Shown here piece after piece: positions 1 through 10,705 of a stretch of DNA of 64,000 nt. Positions within the stretch are counted from its first letter, which is position 1. Every line of letters begins with the position of its first letter. The translations under genes were made by a program, and so were the position numbers. Origin of the DNA: Prostheceraeus crozeri (taxonomy: Eukaryota > Platyhelminthes > Polycladida > Euryleptidae); assembly GCA_907163375.1 (NCBI GenBank), contig CAJQUW010007737.1:248001-312000 (forward strand), given 5' to 3'. The notes under the pieces are model-generated. The model had not been told where the DNA came from, did not search any database, and was given only the letters and a program-made list of their open reading frames with translations.

Positions 1-1815
1 GGATCGCGGACAAATGCTAACGATTCTTGATGGATCTCCTCTCTTGATTCCTGTATCTTCCGCCTTCAATATCAACGATCGTAAAGGTCAACAGTCGATG
101 TTGAGCAGCGGACACTGGTCTCCTGTTTTCTGGATACGTCTGATGGATCTCGGACAAATGTAAACGATTCTTGATGAATCTCCTCTCTTGATTCCTGTAT
201 CTTCCGCCTTCAATGTCATCGATCGCATAGGACAACAGTTGATGTTGAGCAGCGGACACTCTCCTGTTTTCTGGATACGTCTGATGGATCGCGGACAAAT
301 GTAAACGATTCTTGATGAATCTCCTCTCTTGATTCCTGTATCTTCCGCCTTCAATATCAACGATCGTAGAGGGCAACAGTTGATGTTGAGCAGCGGACAC
401 TCTCAAAGGTCAACAGTCGATGTTGAGCAGCGGACACTACTCTCCTGTCTTCTGGATACGTCTGATGGATCCCTGACAAATGTAAACTATTCTTGATGAA
501 TCTCCTCTCTTGATTCCTGTATCTTCCGCCTTCAATGTCATCGATCGCATAGGACAACAGTTGATGTTGAGCAGCGGACACTGGTCTCCTGTTTTCTGGA
601 TACGTCTGATGGATCGTGGACAAATGTTAACGATTCTTGATGAATCTCGTCTCTTGATTCCTGTATCTTCCGCCTTCAATATCAACGATCGTAAAGGTCA
701 ACAGTCGATGTTGAGCAGCGGACACTCTCCTGTTTTCTGGATACGTCTGATGGATCCCTGACAAATGTAAACGATTCTTGATGAATCTCCCCTCTTGATT
801 CCTGTATCTTCCGCCTTCAATGTCATCGATCGCAGAGGACAACAGTTGATGTTGAGCAGCGGACACTCTCGTGTTTTCTGGATACGTCTGATGGATCCCT
901 GACAAATGTAAACGATTCTTGATGAATCTCCTCTCTTGATTCCTGTATCTTCCGCCTTCAATGTCATCGATCGCATAGGACAACAGTTGATGTTGAGCAG
1001 CGGACACTGGTCTCCTGTTTTCTGGATACGTCTGATGGATCGCGGACAAATGCTAACGATTCTTGATGGATCTCCTCTCTTGATTCCTGTATCTTCCGCC
1101 TTCAATATCAACGATCGTAAAGGTCAACAGTCGATGTTCAGCAGCGGACACTGCTCTCCTGTCTTCTGGATACGTCTGATGGATCTCGGACAAATGTAAA
1201 CGATTCTTGATGAATCTCCTCTCTTGATTCCTGTATCTTCTGCCTTCAATGTCATCGATCGCAGAGGACAACAGTTGATGTTGAGCAGCGGACACTACTG
1301 TCCTGTTTTCTGGATACGTCTGATGGATCGCTGACAAATGCTAACGATTCTTGATGAATCTCCTCTCTTGATTCCTGTATCTTCCGCCTTCAATATCAAC
1401 GATCGTAAAGGTCAACAGTCGATGTTGAGCAGCGGACACTACTCTCCTGTTTTCTGGATACGTCTGATGGATCTCGGACTAATGTAAACGATTCTTGATG
1501 AATCTCCTCTCTTGATTCCTGTATCTTCTGCCTTCAATGTCATCGATCGCAGAGGACAACAGTTGATGTTGAGCAGCGGACACTACTGTCCTGTTTTCTG
1601 GATACGTCTGATGGATCCCTGACAAATGCTAACGATTCTTGATGAATCTCCTCTCTTGATTCCTGTATCTTCCGCCTTCAATATCAACGATCGTAAAGGT
1701 CAACAGTTGATGTTGAGCAGCGGACACTACTCTCCTGTTTTCTGGATACGTCTGATGGATCTCGGACAAATGTAAACGATTCTTGATGGATCTCCTCTCT
1801 TGATTCCTGTATTTT
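1..1815. repeat. 144-bp tandem satellite, about 12 units
   Basis: Tandem array running off the left edge. Using the recurring ACAAATG box as anchor (10, 154, 295, 476, 620, 761, 902, 1046, 1190, 1334, 1478, 1622, 1766), spacings are 144 or 141 bp except one of 181 bp, where a piece of about 40 bp near 405-445 is duplicated. The 141/144 difference is one 3-bp indel at a fixed place. Two sub-types differ around the ATCGATCG/AACGATCG block and largely alternate, so the array has a dimeric order near 288 bp. Both minus-strand frames stay open because the unit is a multiple of 3, which is why long ORFs appear. I treat these as satellite by-products. The array stops near 1815, beside the ubiquitin-like fragment. 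Confidence 0.93.
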
Positions 1816-1910
1816 TCACTATAAAAGCTGTGAAATCCTGGAAGTTGATATTCATTTTTCCTCCAGTTATGCACCTGTGGTAGGTTTGATCACCGATGGT
1901 GACCTTCAGC

Positions 1911-2217
1911 TCAGGTCTGCAGATATTTAACATCCGTGTGAAATCCAGTGAGTTGTTTATCTTTTCGAAGGAATTTTCCTTTGCACTTCAGAAACAAGTC
2001 CTCGTTCTCCCGAAGTCTCAGTTTTTGCTTCACCTGACTGGCAAATGACCCATCCGGCATTGTGGTCACATTTTGAGAGCTGTCTGACATTTCGACTGCA
2101 ATTTTCTTCTCCGCAGTGATCACTGCATTTTTAGGAATTTCTAGCTGCCTGAGAGTCTTGTTGCGCGATAAAGCCCTCCCATTGTAGAGGAAATTCAATC
2201 GTGATGAAATTGGGCAT
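1911..2217 (-). pseudogene. Ubiquitin/SUMO-like protein fragment (exon or relic)
   Basis: An open minus-strand frame of about 100 codons from 2217 to a stop at 1911, with no clear start codon. Its first third contains F-L-Y-N-G-R-A-L, then N-K-T-L-R-Q-L-E-I-P and A-V-I-T, which resembles strands 3-5 of a ubiquitin/SUMO fold (compare the family pattern F-x-Y/F-x-G-x-x-L, T-x-x-x-L, D-x-I). The rest (P-D-G-S-F-A-S-Q-V-K-Q-K-L, F-L-K-C-K-G-K-F-L) could be the start of a second ubiquitin-like repeat. After the stop, another frame (down to about 1820) stays open, so a frameshift or exon border is possible. No promoter or poly(A) site is assigned. It could be an exon of a tandem ubiquitin-like protein or a decayed copy. 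The call rests on pattern resemblance only. Confidence 0.35.
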
Positions 2218-3410
2218 GTTTTTCAATCGCTGAAAGGGTTTTACTAGGAACTGTCTGCACCGACGATTCATTCATGTTTCTGGTCCAGAGCCTAACACAA
2301 ATACAAAGATGTATGACGCACACCAATCGGATTGAGAGTTGGTGGATTACCCATTGATTGTTGCAATGAAAAATATTGAAGTTTGGAAATCACGATGAAA
2401 AGTTGGATGATCATTTTGTCTTGGTCGCTTATTATTGAACACTTTCCGTTCAATGTATGTAGATGTTAAACAGGCTGCACAGTTTACAGGACATGGTCTG
2501 ATTTCCTCGCTGGGGCGCAAAAGGCGTCTTAGAGGAGGTTTGGATACAAAAATAGGTCTTACCTACATTGTCAGAGGAGAGTCCATGCTGATCTCCAAGC
2601 TTTCCATTTTTGGATTTCATTAACGAATGGCACTTTAATGTAGATCTGATAATTTTCATTTTTCTTATCATATGATTCTTTTACATGGTGAATTACAAAA
2701 TTTTTTCCCTTCCATTTTTCTTGGAAACCGTTTTTTCAAAAAATCTTGATGCCAATAGATCTGATGAGATTTTCAGATTATTATCATCAGATGATAGTCT
2801 TTGGACTCTCAGTCGCTCAAAATGGAGCAAGCTCGGTTTTCTCGTCAAAGGGACTCCAGATATCTGCAAAACATGGTTGAGTGTCAAATCGTTGCAACTG
2901 TTTGGGAAGATCTGCTTACAGAATCTGAGATGATGTTGCATTTTTCATTCTTAAAGTTCCACTATCGAATATGAATGAAAGTGAACGATCAGAATCTTTG
3001 AAAAAATGAATATTAACGATATTTGAAAGTGGCATCTCTCTTCCCTTCATGAAGGCGACTATTACGCAATTGGAAAGAACAACCACTGAAACTGAAATAC
3101 TTTCCTTTCTATTGAGTGAGCCAATCGAATTCATTGCCATTGAATCTTTATCTCTCTTAAAAAGTCTTGAATCCTACTTTATGGACCATGTCAGTGTCAT
3201 ATCAAGTTTATCTATACCTAATCTGAAAGGGGGGCAGTAGTCAAGGTCAGACGGATGCTTGCAGTTGTCAGTCCTTATTTTCAAATTTATTTATTACACG
3301 TAATATGATGATGCATTTAGTATGGAATAATTATTTTCACGAAGATTAAAAGTCAGCTTTCCAGTACGAGGAGCGATATCGTTATTTTCTAACCTCGTCC
3401 TATGTTGTTC
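2218..3410. other. No recognisable gene
   Basis: About 1.2 kb of AT-rich DNA with short ORFs on both strands, mutually overlapping between 2685 and 2941. None has a recognisable domain, and I see no clear exon-intron pattern that joins them. Confidence 0.5.
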
Positions 3411-3640
3411 CAGTCGCCAGCCGTCAGGAAAATTTATCCTGACGTCCGGGGCCGGCAGGATGAAATTTCAATGGATGTATAAGATTTATAATTAAAGCGC
3501 ATAGTGACATAGAAGATAAGGAATTCTATGGTCTCTGTCAGGCAGGAAAATCGTAGAGATCTTCAGCCGTTTCTCGGCTTCAGATTTCTACATTTTCTTG
3601 CCTTCCCTAGGCCATAGAATACTTATTATCGAGAGAGCGC
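3411..3640 (+). repeat. Interspersed repeat R2 with internal 98-bp hairpin
   Basis: This segment recurs in inverted orientation at 12867-13175. Both copies have a block around GCCAGCCGTCAGG and CCTGACGT, then a GACATAGA...GATAA block, then a hairpin. Here the hairpin runs from 3523 to 3620: arms starting ATTCTATGG and ending CCATAGAAT pair over about 40 bp around a loop containing CAGCCGTTTCTCGG. A third, partial copy of the hairpin arm lies at 12413-12470 at the 5' edge of the Penelope-like ORF. It is probably a hairpin MITE inside a larger dispersed repeat. No target duplication could be fixed. Confidence 0.6.
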
Positions 3641-3789
3641 AGCGTTCAAGACAAAGATATCGCTCAGATTACTGAAAAGGACCTTTTAATTTAGTGAAGG
3701 TCATTTATTTCTGTGCATGCATCTCAATCTGGAATATGTTAGATATCTTGGCGTCCTATTTGTCGGCCATGACATTAAGAAGTCTATGA

Positions 3790-4580
3790 CCATACTTAGA
3801 AATGCATAACATACCTTTATTTTTCACCGTGCGTATAATGTAGACATCCTATCACTTTACTTTACCTGTAAAGCAGATTATTGCCCGCGCGGGAAATGAT
3901 ATTTACTCCAAAGCACGGAAAGGAGCATAATGTATGAACATTATGGGCGAGTTTTGATAGGTTTAGTGTGTATTAGATCTGAGAATAGATATTTACAATA
4001 TTGGTCAGGCTAAAGTACTATGCAAATACTCTTGATATTCATCATAATCTGTCTTTGATCATCATAGCACGTCGCCAAATAAGATTCTCTACTCAACTCA
4101 TGCATGAGATAACTTCATCATAGCATTCTAACTCGTTAGATTTGAACAGCCCCTACGGGCTCGGACATTTAAGATATCTAACTGGTGAAATGCAATAATA
4201 TAACATTAACATGGATTTTTGAGGGCAACAATGTAGGACATGTAAGAAAAAATGCGGGCACCAATGCTATGAATACATGTGCAGATATGCGCTAACTGAG
4301 AATTCTTAAATATCTTTGACATGCATAGATACAGATATCATCATTACGGGATACATTGTTGCCTTCTTTTTTCCACATTGTACCATAGCTAAATTACGCA
4401 CAATGAAGCAATCATGCATTACTTGCGTAAATAACTATTTTGCATTTTATATGGCCAAAACTGCATTGATTATTGCAAAGAGATATCTTTGTACTCTAAC
4501 TTATATATGTTTGATCCTCAATAGTTACCACTGACTTGTGTATGTGCGTTTATGGCTATATAGAAAGCCTACAGTACAGA
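3790..4580 (+). repeat. Interspersed repeat R1, copy 1
   Basis: Recognised because long stretches recur at about 23853-24245 (inverted) and about 53940-54345 (direct). Shared landmarks are CTGTAAAGCAGATTATTG, a CCGCGCGGG core, TGATCATCATAGCA, and GAAGCAATCATGCA followed by TTGCGTAAATAA. Copies 2 and 3 join the block ending near 4194 directly to the block starting near 4405, so about 210 bp here look like a later insertion. A piece of the distal end (4408-4480) recurs inverted at 7905-8010. No coding sequence is recognised. It is a non-autonomous DNA transposon or Helitron-like repeat of unknown class. Confidence 0.6.
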
Positions 4581-5299
4581 AAGTATACTAGCCTATTTTC
4601 ATATCTTGGAATGAGAAAGCGAAATCCGTCTATTGACAACTGATAACTTAATTACCGGTGATTAAAATAAGGTTCTCATCACTGAATTAAATTTATACTT
4701 ATGACGTTGTTAAACTTCAATTTAAAGAGTCGTTGATATGTTGGTATCTAAGGCCGAACCCTCTACGAAATCTTCATCCAAACGGGAAACATGTATTTAT
4801 ATTCAGAATTATGTTTCAGTTGCTTTTCATTGTAATTGTCTGTGAATTGAGAAAAGGGGATTTCGTCGAATATTTTAAGTATGCACAGTTCATGTTTTGC
4901 AATAGAAAAAAGCAGTCTCGAATTTCAAGTTCACTTCTATCAATTTTCTAAAATGAGCTGAGCTTTAAATTTCAATAAATATGACGATCTACTTCGATAT
5001 TTACATCTTTGCTTCGCCTCTCTCACCCAGAATTCTTACGAAAAAATGCTACATCAAAAAACAATTCATAGTTTCATCAATTTCAATCAGAATCAAATAG
5101 TGTAAAGTTACTACAGTATCTAAAACAAGCATAAGGAAACCTTGGCAAGTAAGCATGACAAAAATTAATAAAAAATATCTTGCATTTCCAAGCACTTTGG
5201 AATATAAGTCATTGAGTGACGATGTCAATGGATGCATTTCTCAACTGTTGCAACATCATCAGCATGTTGTTCAATAGCATCCTGAAGGAGAACAAGTCC
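4581..5299. other. No recognisable gene
   Basis: AT-rich sequence with short ORFs only. Nothing recognised on either strand. Confidence 0.5.
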
Positions 5300-5497
5300 A
5301 TGTTGATTAGGGTTGCACCGGATACCGGATAGTGTATCGATCAAAACTTTCCATATTCGTAGGCGGTTAATTGATATGACATAAATTTCATTATATTACA
5401 GCCTAATTATTATCAGTATTATCATTTTCAAAGATATTAGAGACAAAGAGATAATTCTCAAAGATACATGATCCTATTATCAACGTTGGCCTATATA

Positions 5498-6874
5498 CAG
5501 GGTGATTCAAAAAAAACGTTATTTACCTTTTGTGGGATATCTATTATAAGTTACAATAAAATGCAACAACAGGCGGTTATGAACATTGAAAAAGCTGCTC
5601 CTCACAAGCTGTGGTTACAACAGCGACTCAAACTGAGCACTTTCCTGCTGAATGCAAAGAGAGCATCGTCGAACAAATGAGTCATAGGCCTTCATGCAGG
5701 CGTTAGATGTGAAAGAAGTAATTTCCTCTCGAATGCAGGCTGTCAGTTCTCTCGTATTTCTTGGCAGTCGCGCATACACTCGGTCTCTTAACGCTCCCCA
5801 CAGGAAGAAGTCGCAAACAGTAAGGTCTGGAGAACGGGGTGGCCACTCAACTGGTCCTCTTCGACCAATCCACCGACCCGTCAGATTTTCGTCGAGGATT
5901 CTTCGACTTGCGTTGCTGTAGTGGGGAGGGGCTCCATCCTGTTGATAGAATCTGCTCTGGTTTTCGTTTCGTCGCAAGAAGGGAATAACATGCTGTTTCA
6001 GAACATTGCAGTACCGATCGCTGTTCATCGTTAGTTCACTGATGTCGTAACTCAGCACTCCAGTATGGTCTATCATGGCCCATACAGTGACAGATCTCCG
6101 GTCATGAAGCTTTTCGACGAAAGCTTTAGGGTTCTCAGTGCTCCAGTAGTGCAGATTGTGCTTATTTACAGTTCCATTCACATGAAAGACAGCTTCGTCG
6201 GAAAAAACTATTCGGAGATGGAATTGAGGATCCATTGACAGAATTCGAGACGTCGGTCGTGATCGTCATCTGAGAGTTCCTGGACGAAGGTTGGCTTATA
6301 GGGATGATACTTTTTCTTATGAAGACAGCGAACGACGCTACTTTGCGAGACTCCAAGCGTGTTGCTTATGCGACGCGTAGAAACGTTCGGGTCATCTTCA
6401 ATTATCGGCTTGATGGAGGTAAAGATATCGTCACCTGTAGCCGTCACTGGACGACCACTTCCATTTTCACGCTTATTCATATCCCCATACGTAAGGAATT
6501 TCTTCATCCAACGATGGACTGTCGGTGGAGGTGGGGCTTCCTCATGAAATTCATCCATGTATTTTCTCCTTGCTTCGGACACATTGTTGAATGTAACCGC
6601 CCATGCAACAAATCTTGCCTTCCTTTCCATCATAGTTTGGCATGAATGAAGCACTAAATGAATACTTGTACATACCCTTGTATAAACTATGTACAGAAGC
6701 CATTCGTTCGATGATATGAATTCGAATTTTTTGAACTTAGAGCATTGATTTGGTGCTTGGATATGGAAAATAAAACCATAGAAATTCAATCAGTCAACTT
6801 GAGAAAGAAATCAGAATGACAATTCAGATAGATTTTTCACAAACTTCAAATAACGTTTTTTTTGACTCACCCTG
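5498..6874 (-). mobile_element. Full-length mariner-type element (DD41D spacing) nested in the hAT
   Basis: The ends are inverted repeats of about 27 bp beginning CAGGGTGA and running through an A-tract into AACGTTATTT. They are flanked by TA on both sides (5496-5497, 6875-6876), the standard Tc1/mariner target duplication. Length is 1377 bp, typical of mariners. It carries one transposase gene on the minus strand (6633 to 5615). Because it lies inside the hAT element it inserted later. The two terminal repeats differ at very few positions, which suggests a fairly recent insertion. Confidence 0.9.
5615..6633 (-). pseudogene. Mariner-family transposase, one frameshift
   Basis: Transposase of the nested mariner, about 338 residues once the frame is followed across one break near 6235-6208. 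The N-terminal part (start ATG near 6633) has the helix-turn-helix region with K-R-E-N-G-S-G-R-P-V and the S-Q-S-S-V-V-R motif. The C-terminal part has the DDE/D core: F-S-D-E-A, then Y-Q-Q-D-G-A-P-P-H, then S-P-D-L-T-V-C-D-F-F. I count 41 residues between the second and third catalytic Asp, the DD41D arrangement known from the rosa-like mariner group. Both halves are otherwise open, so only one indel separates this copy from an intact gene (true mutation or assembly error). Confidence 0.88.
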
Positions 6875-7551
6875 TATTATAAGACATATCAAGCAAATCG
6901 ATTGTACTAGAAATTTGTATAACCTAAATAAGCATTACAGATACGTGTATTAGATTCATAATTAACTACTACGCGTGGGTAGTGAGCCTATCCTACGCCA
7001 ATAACTTATTTCTTAAGTTTACTCAAACATGGAATATTTATAATTTCAGAATTTTTTTAATCAAAACTTCATTGTATTGAATATCTTGAACAAATCAAAT
7101 CTATTATTCATTCTGCCGATCAATAGTCTAAAATATCAGTTTGACGTCAGCCACTTTAAATTGTGGTGTAAAAATAGCAATTTCTCGGCATTCCTTGGTA
7201 GTAAACGGCTTCGTGTTTCCTCATAAATATTCCCGTATTCGGAGAATAATCTCTCGCTATAGATGGATGAAGACGGAGTATATATCGATCAAAGATTGCA
7301 GAGGGCCTTAGACAAGTGCGTTCATTCCTCTATGTCAATAAAAATAATGGAATCCTCTCCTGAAATAATTTCTATTCAATTTCTCTTTAATTCAAAGAAT
7401 GGATATTTACGGTAAAAGCGATCAACAAGATAGTAAATGTACAACATACAATGTCAATAAATAACAGTTAGTTAATATATGAACTATCCGGTTTTGAACT
7501 ATCCGGTTACCGGATAACAAAACCACTATCCGGTGCAACCCTAATGTTGAT

Positions 7552-8010
7552 GCAAGGTTCTATTCATGTGACGAGCTGCATCCTGATCGCTGAATGTTTG
7601 CTGAACAGGTGGCTCCGACAAATTTCTCTTAATAACAGCACTTTTCAAGTTAGAGATAGATGCTTCAGTCGGATTAAGGAAAATCCGCGGGAATACCGCG
7701 GAAGTCACACTACTGGATGCTCATCTTTCACAAATAGAGGGTTCCTATGCGAGGGTGCATTGTCATGGATGATGGTGACGTTCTCATCATCTAGCAGACT
7801 GATTACCTCACTTTAGAAAAGTGCGTACTTTTCCTGTGTCATTCCACTGGCTACACAGCAGTAGTGCACAAGATATATTAGAGCAACAAAGAAATAGATT
7901 GCATATTTTCGCAATAATCAATGCAGTTTCGGTAGTATAAAATGCGAAAAGGTATATTGTCTATCCATAATGCATGATTTTGTGAGGCTTTCTATGTCTA
8001 CAGGTTAATA
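7552..8010. other. Spacer with a partial inverted copy of repeat R1
   Basis: 7552-7900 shows no recognisable gene. 7905-8010 matches, in reverse orientation, the distal part of repeat R1 (4408-4480), sharing AACTGCATTGATTATTGC and GCATTTTATA on the opposite strand. Confidence 0.45.
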
Positions 8011-8095
8011 AGTTCCACGAAGCAGGCAATTATTTTCCTGATTGGAAATTATTAACCTGGTGAAGACTTCTATGGAAAAAGTCATGCATTATGAC

Positions 8096-8172
8096 AGATA
8101 ATGCATATATTTCTTCAGTTATTATTTGTCATAATAACCTCGAAATAATGACCTCAAATATATGCATTATCT
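8096..8172. repeat. Perfect 17-bp inverted repeat
   Basis: AGATAATGCATATATTT at 8096-8112 is exactly mirrored by AAATATATGCATTATCT at 8156-8172, around a 43-bp loop. It may be a small foldback element or an unannotated MITE end pair. Confidence 0.7.
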
Positions 8173-8285
8173 ATTACATAAGGTATACCAAATTATTGCA
8201 TAGTTGTAGAATCGTATTTCAGAATCCCTTCTATATTTGATAAAATTTGTTCCCAGGGAAAATCTTGGTAGATAGGTATTATATC

Positions 8286-8479
8286 TATGGCTCTAATAAT
8301 CTGGCATACTTTATAACGGATAGAGGATAGCTATACGATTCTCTGACATAGCTCGTGAAATTATTTGATATATCCCTCGAGCCAACGCCCTCGGTATTCA
8401 TCAAATAATTTCCCTCTCTATATCCCAGATAATCGCATAGCCATCCTCTATCCATTAGATGGACTATCAATAGACATAG
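8286..8479. repeat. Long imperfect hairpin (foldback element)
   Basis: Arms starting GGATAGAGGATAGCTAT at 8318 pair with the mirror sequence ending ATCCTCTATCC at 8453 over about 54 bp. Weaker pairing extends outwards to 8286 and 8479 (CTATG...CATAG). The loop contains CCCTCGAGCCAACGCCCTCGG. Probably a foldback MITE. No target duplication was confirmed. Confidence 0.65.
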
Positions 8480-8940
8480 GCTACTGAACACTGCAAAAGA
8501 AGACTTTTTGAATTTAAATTTGATCAGAACTACATGTATACCTTTGTGTCCACTATTTGTTACATTCTATTAATTAACCAAATAGCGATTTAACATTGAA
8601 GGCACCGCAGAAATGATAATAAAGAAAAAAATAATAGTAGAAGATACGAAGATCGAAGGAGTCATTCTTATCGAATATTGTCAGCTTTCTGACAAAACCA
8701 AGATACCGGTAATGTAGGTAATTGTGCTAATAATAAATCGCTTAGCAATTTGACATGTTTGATTTTGCATTAGATCGATATGATTCAATTCAGCACATTG
8801 TGATGATCCTATGTTTCAAATGCTAGATTTAGACACTTGTCAAGGATATTCAACGTAGTTACAATCAAAATAATACTTACAGAAAAATAAAATCATGACG
8901 AAAATATACTTTGCAGCATAAAAGTTCACGAATTGCAAAG
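8480..8940. other. No recognisable gene
   Basis: AT-rich DNA without a recognisable ORF or repeat. Confidence 0.5.
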
Positions 8941-9341
8941 TGTTGACCGCAAAGACTGAAAAGTTGACAAGGGACTGTAAAGTTGAACAGGGACTGTAAA
9001 GTACTGACCAAGGACTGTAGAGTTGAACAGGGACTGTAAAGTACTGACCAAGGACTGTAGAGTTGAACAGGGACTGTAGAGTTGAACAGGGACTGTAAAG
9101 TACTGACCAAGGACTGTAGAGTTGAACAGGGACTGTAAAGTACTGACCAAGGACTGTAGAGTTGAACAGGGACTGTAAAGTACTGACCAAGGACTGTAGA
9201 GTTGAACAGGGACTGTAAAGTACTGACCAAGGACTGTAGAGTTGAACAGGGACTGAAAAGTACTGACCAAGGACTGTAGAGTTGAACAGGGACTGTAAAG
9301 TACTGACCAAGGACTGTAGAGTTGAACAGGGACTGTAAAGT
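8941..9341. repeat. 40-bp minisatellite
   Basis: A 40-bp unit repeats about nine times. It is itself a dimer of two related 20-bp halves, GTTGAACAGGGACTGTAAAG and TACTGACCAAGGACTGTAGA. One unit near 9061-9080 repeats the first half twice. Because 40 is not a multiple of 3, all three minus-strand frames read through as repetitive ORFs. These are not genes. The left edge contains decayed half-units from 8941. Confidence 0.95.
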
Positions 9342-10249
9342 AATGCACATGCGCTCTGAGGGCTATGGTAATATCAACTTTTCAACTCATGCATAGAAAT
9401 AAGGATTTATGAAGTAGAACATCATGAATCAATAATTCAGCTTTACATGAATAATCACAGAAATATAATGAAAGTTGATTAAGTGTAATCATCTATCAAA
9501 GGAGTTATCAAGATTGAAAAAATATAAATGGAGAAGGATGAAAACCATGAGTAAACCAAAACATTTGTATAAGTGTTATTTTACAAATATGTTTCCTTTT
9601 TGCGTGTTAAAAGGATTGATTGCGCGCTTCTTCATGAAAGCATTTTCGTGCAGTAATAATTCTAATCAAATTTTGAATTTAAAACATGCATGCACTTGAT
9701 TTACGTAAAGTATGGCCGATAACAAGGATGTGAAAGCTAAGTATGTTTTTCATGCATGTTTCACTGTTCAGTGCAATCAGACAAGGACTCCATTGTTGCA
9801 ATCAATCTGTTACTGAATAAAGAAAGTTTTTCTTATGACAAATCATCTTTTTAATTATGTGGAAAACATGTATCTCATTATTGGAACCACGAATATAATA
9901 AACTCCTGCGTTTTGTTTTTGTTGCGAGTTGTTGATTTAGTCAAATACTTTGTTGGTAAGTATGATCAAATATGAAGCGCGTATATGACGCACTTCGTGA
10001 CCGTAATATTAGTTTGCTCAAGTTTGTCAATTTCTTTGTTTTATGACCGCGCTAGGAATTTGTGAAGTGGAAGGAAAGCGAACTTATATGACTTTTATTC
10101 ACTGCTTGACTTATTCGACACAAATTCTAAGAACACTTATCGGGTCACCCTTTAGTGACTGACAAACAACCACCAATTGTGAAGAGCTGCGGAGCCTTTA
10201 GCCATGTTCTTCCATGACCCATTGAATTAGGATATCTAGGAGGAGCGAT
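9342..10249. other. No recognisable gene
   Basis: AT-rich spacer. Nothing recognised on either strand. Confidence 0.5.
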
Positions 10250-10705
10250 TTGTATGTCATTGACAAAGTTTTTCCCATCTACGTATGCGAGACACTGAAA
10301 AGTGAAGAGAAAAGAAAACTGGAGGTCTTCGAAATGAGGTGTCCACGTGCCATCTATAGAACCAGCATCCGAGACCGTAATCCTAACGAAACCATCAGAC
10401 GGAACCTCAACATGAGCACCACCATCGTAGATGCAATTCTGAAGAGAGGGATGAGCTGGTTTGGCCACGTAGTGAGAAGACCGTCAGATCAGTATGTCTC
10501 AAGGGCATTCAGACAGGACCTCTCCAACCGAAGACCCTGCGGAAGACCAGCGAAAAGATGGAGGACCAAATACGAGCGGACACGGGCCTGCCAATCAACA
10601 CCTTGGAACGCGAAGCCCAGAATAGGGGAAGTTGAAGCCGTTGGAGCGGACTGGTGGGAGCATGGGGCGATCGTAGCCTAGGCAATTAAGTCAGGAAGTA
10701 AGTCA
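10250..10705 (+). pseudogene. 3' end of a non-LTR retrotransposon (reverse transcriptase C-terminus)
   Basis: The plus-strand frame encodes the tail that follows the polymerase domain in many non-LTR elements: K-L-E-V-F-E-M-R-C, the S-W-F-G-H-V-V-R-R motif (family R-x-x-W-x-G-H-V), then G-R-P-A-K-R-W. After about 10565 the expected continuation (T-G-L-P-I-N-T-L-E-R-E-A-Q-N-R-G) lies in another frame, so there is a frameshift. The catalytic polymerase motifs are absent, so this is a 5'-truncated copy, the usual product of target-primed reverse transcription. The element ends near 10705. The exact clade is uncertain. Confidence 0.8.

Larger units (their letters stand above)
5308..7543. mobile_element. 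Non-autonomous hAT element with 8-bp target duplication
   Basis: The left end reads TAGGGTTGCACCGGATA (from 5308) and the right end is its inverted match GGTGCAACCCTA (to 7543). The flanks carry an 8-bp direct duplication, ATGTTGAT, at 5300-5307 and 7544-7551. Eight-base target duplications are diagnostic of hAT transposons. Further CCGGATA/TATCCGG motifs lie just inside both ends. Removing the nested mariner (5498-6874) leaves about 860 bp with no transposase ORF, so it would need a transposase in trans. Related decayed end sequence is seen at 28755-28832. Confidence 0.88.

Noticed and set aside
17..1337. Several 80-140 aa minus-strand ORFs with Arg-rich repeats
   Set aside because: They are the two open frames of the 144-bp satellite, start at arbitrary Met codons and shift frame at the 181-bp unit. 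No start, splice or poly(A) context.
2685..2941. Overlapping sense and antisense 82-codon ORFs
   Set aside because: Neither has a recognisable motif, and they occupy the same bases.
8941..9341. CRISPR-like direct repeats
   Set aside because: The units are contiguous without unique spacers and the genome is eukaryotic.
8840..9350. Three overlapping 140-157 aa minus-strand ORFs in all frames
   Set aside because: Read-through of the 40-bp minisatellite; each frame encodes the same repetitive peptide.
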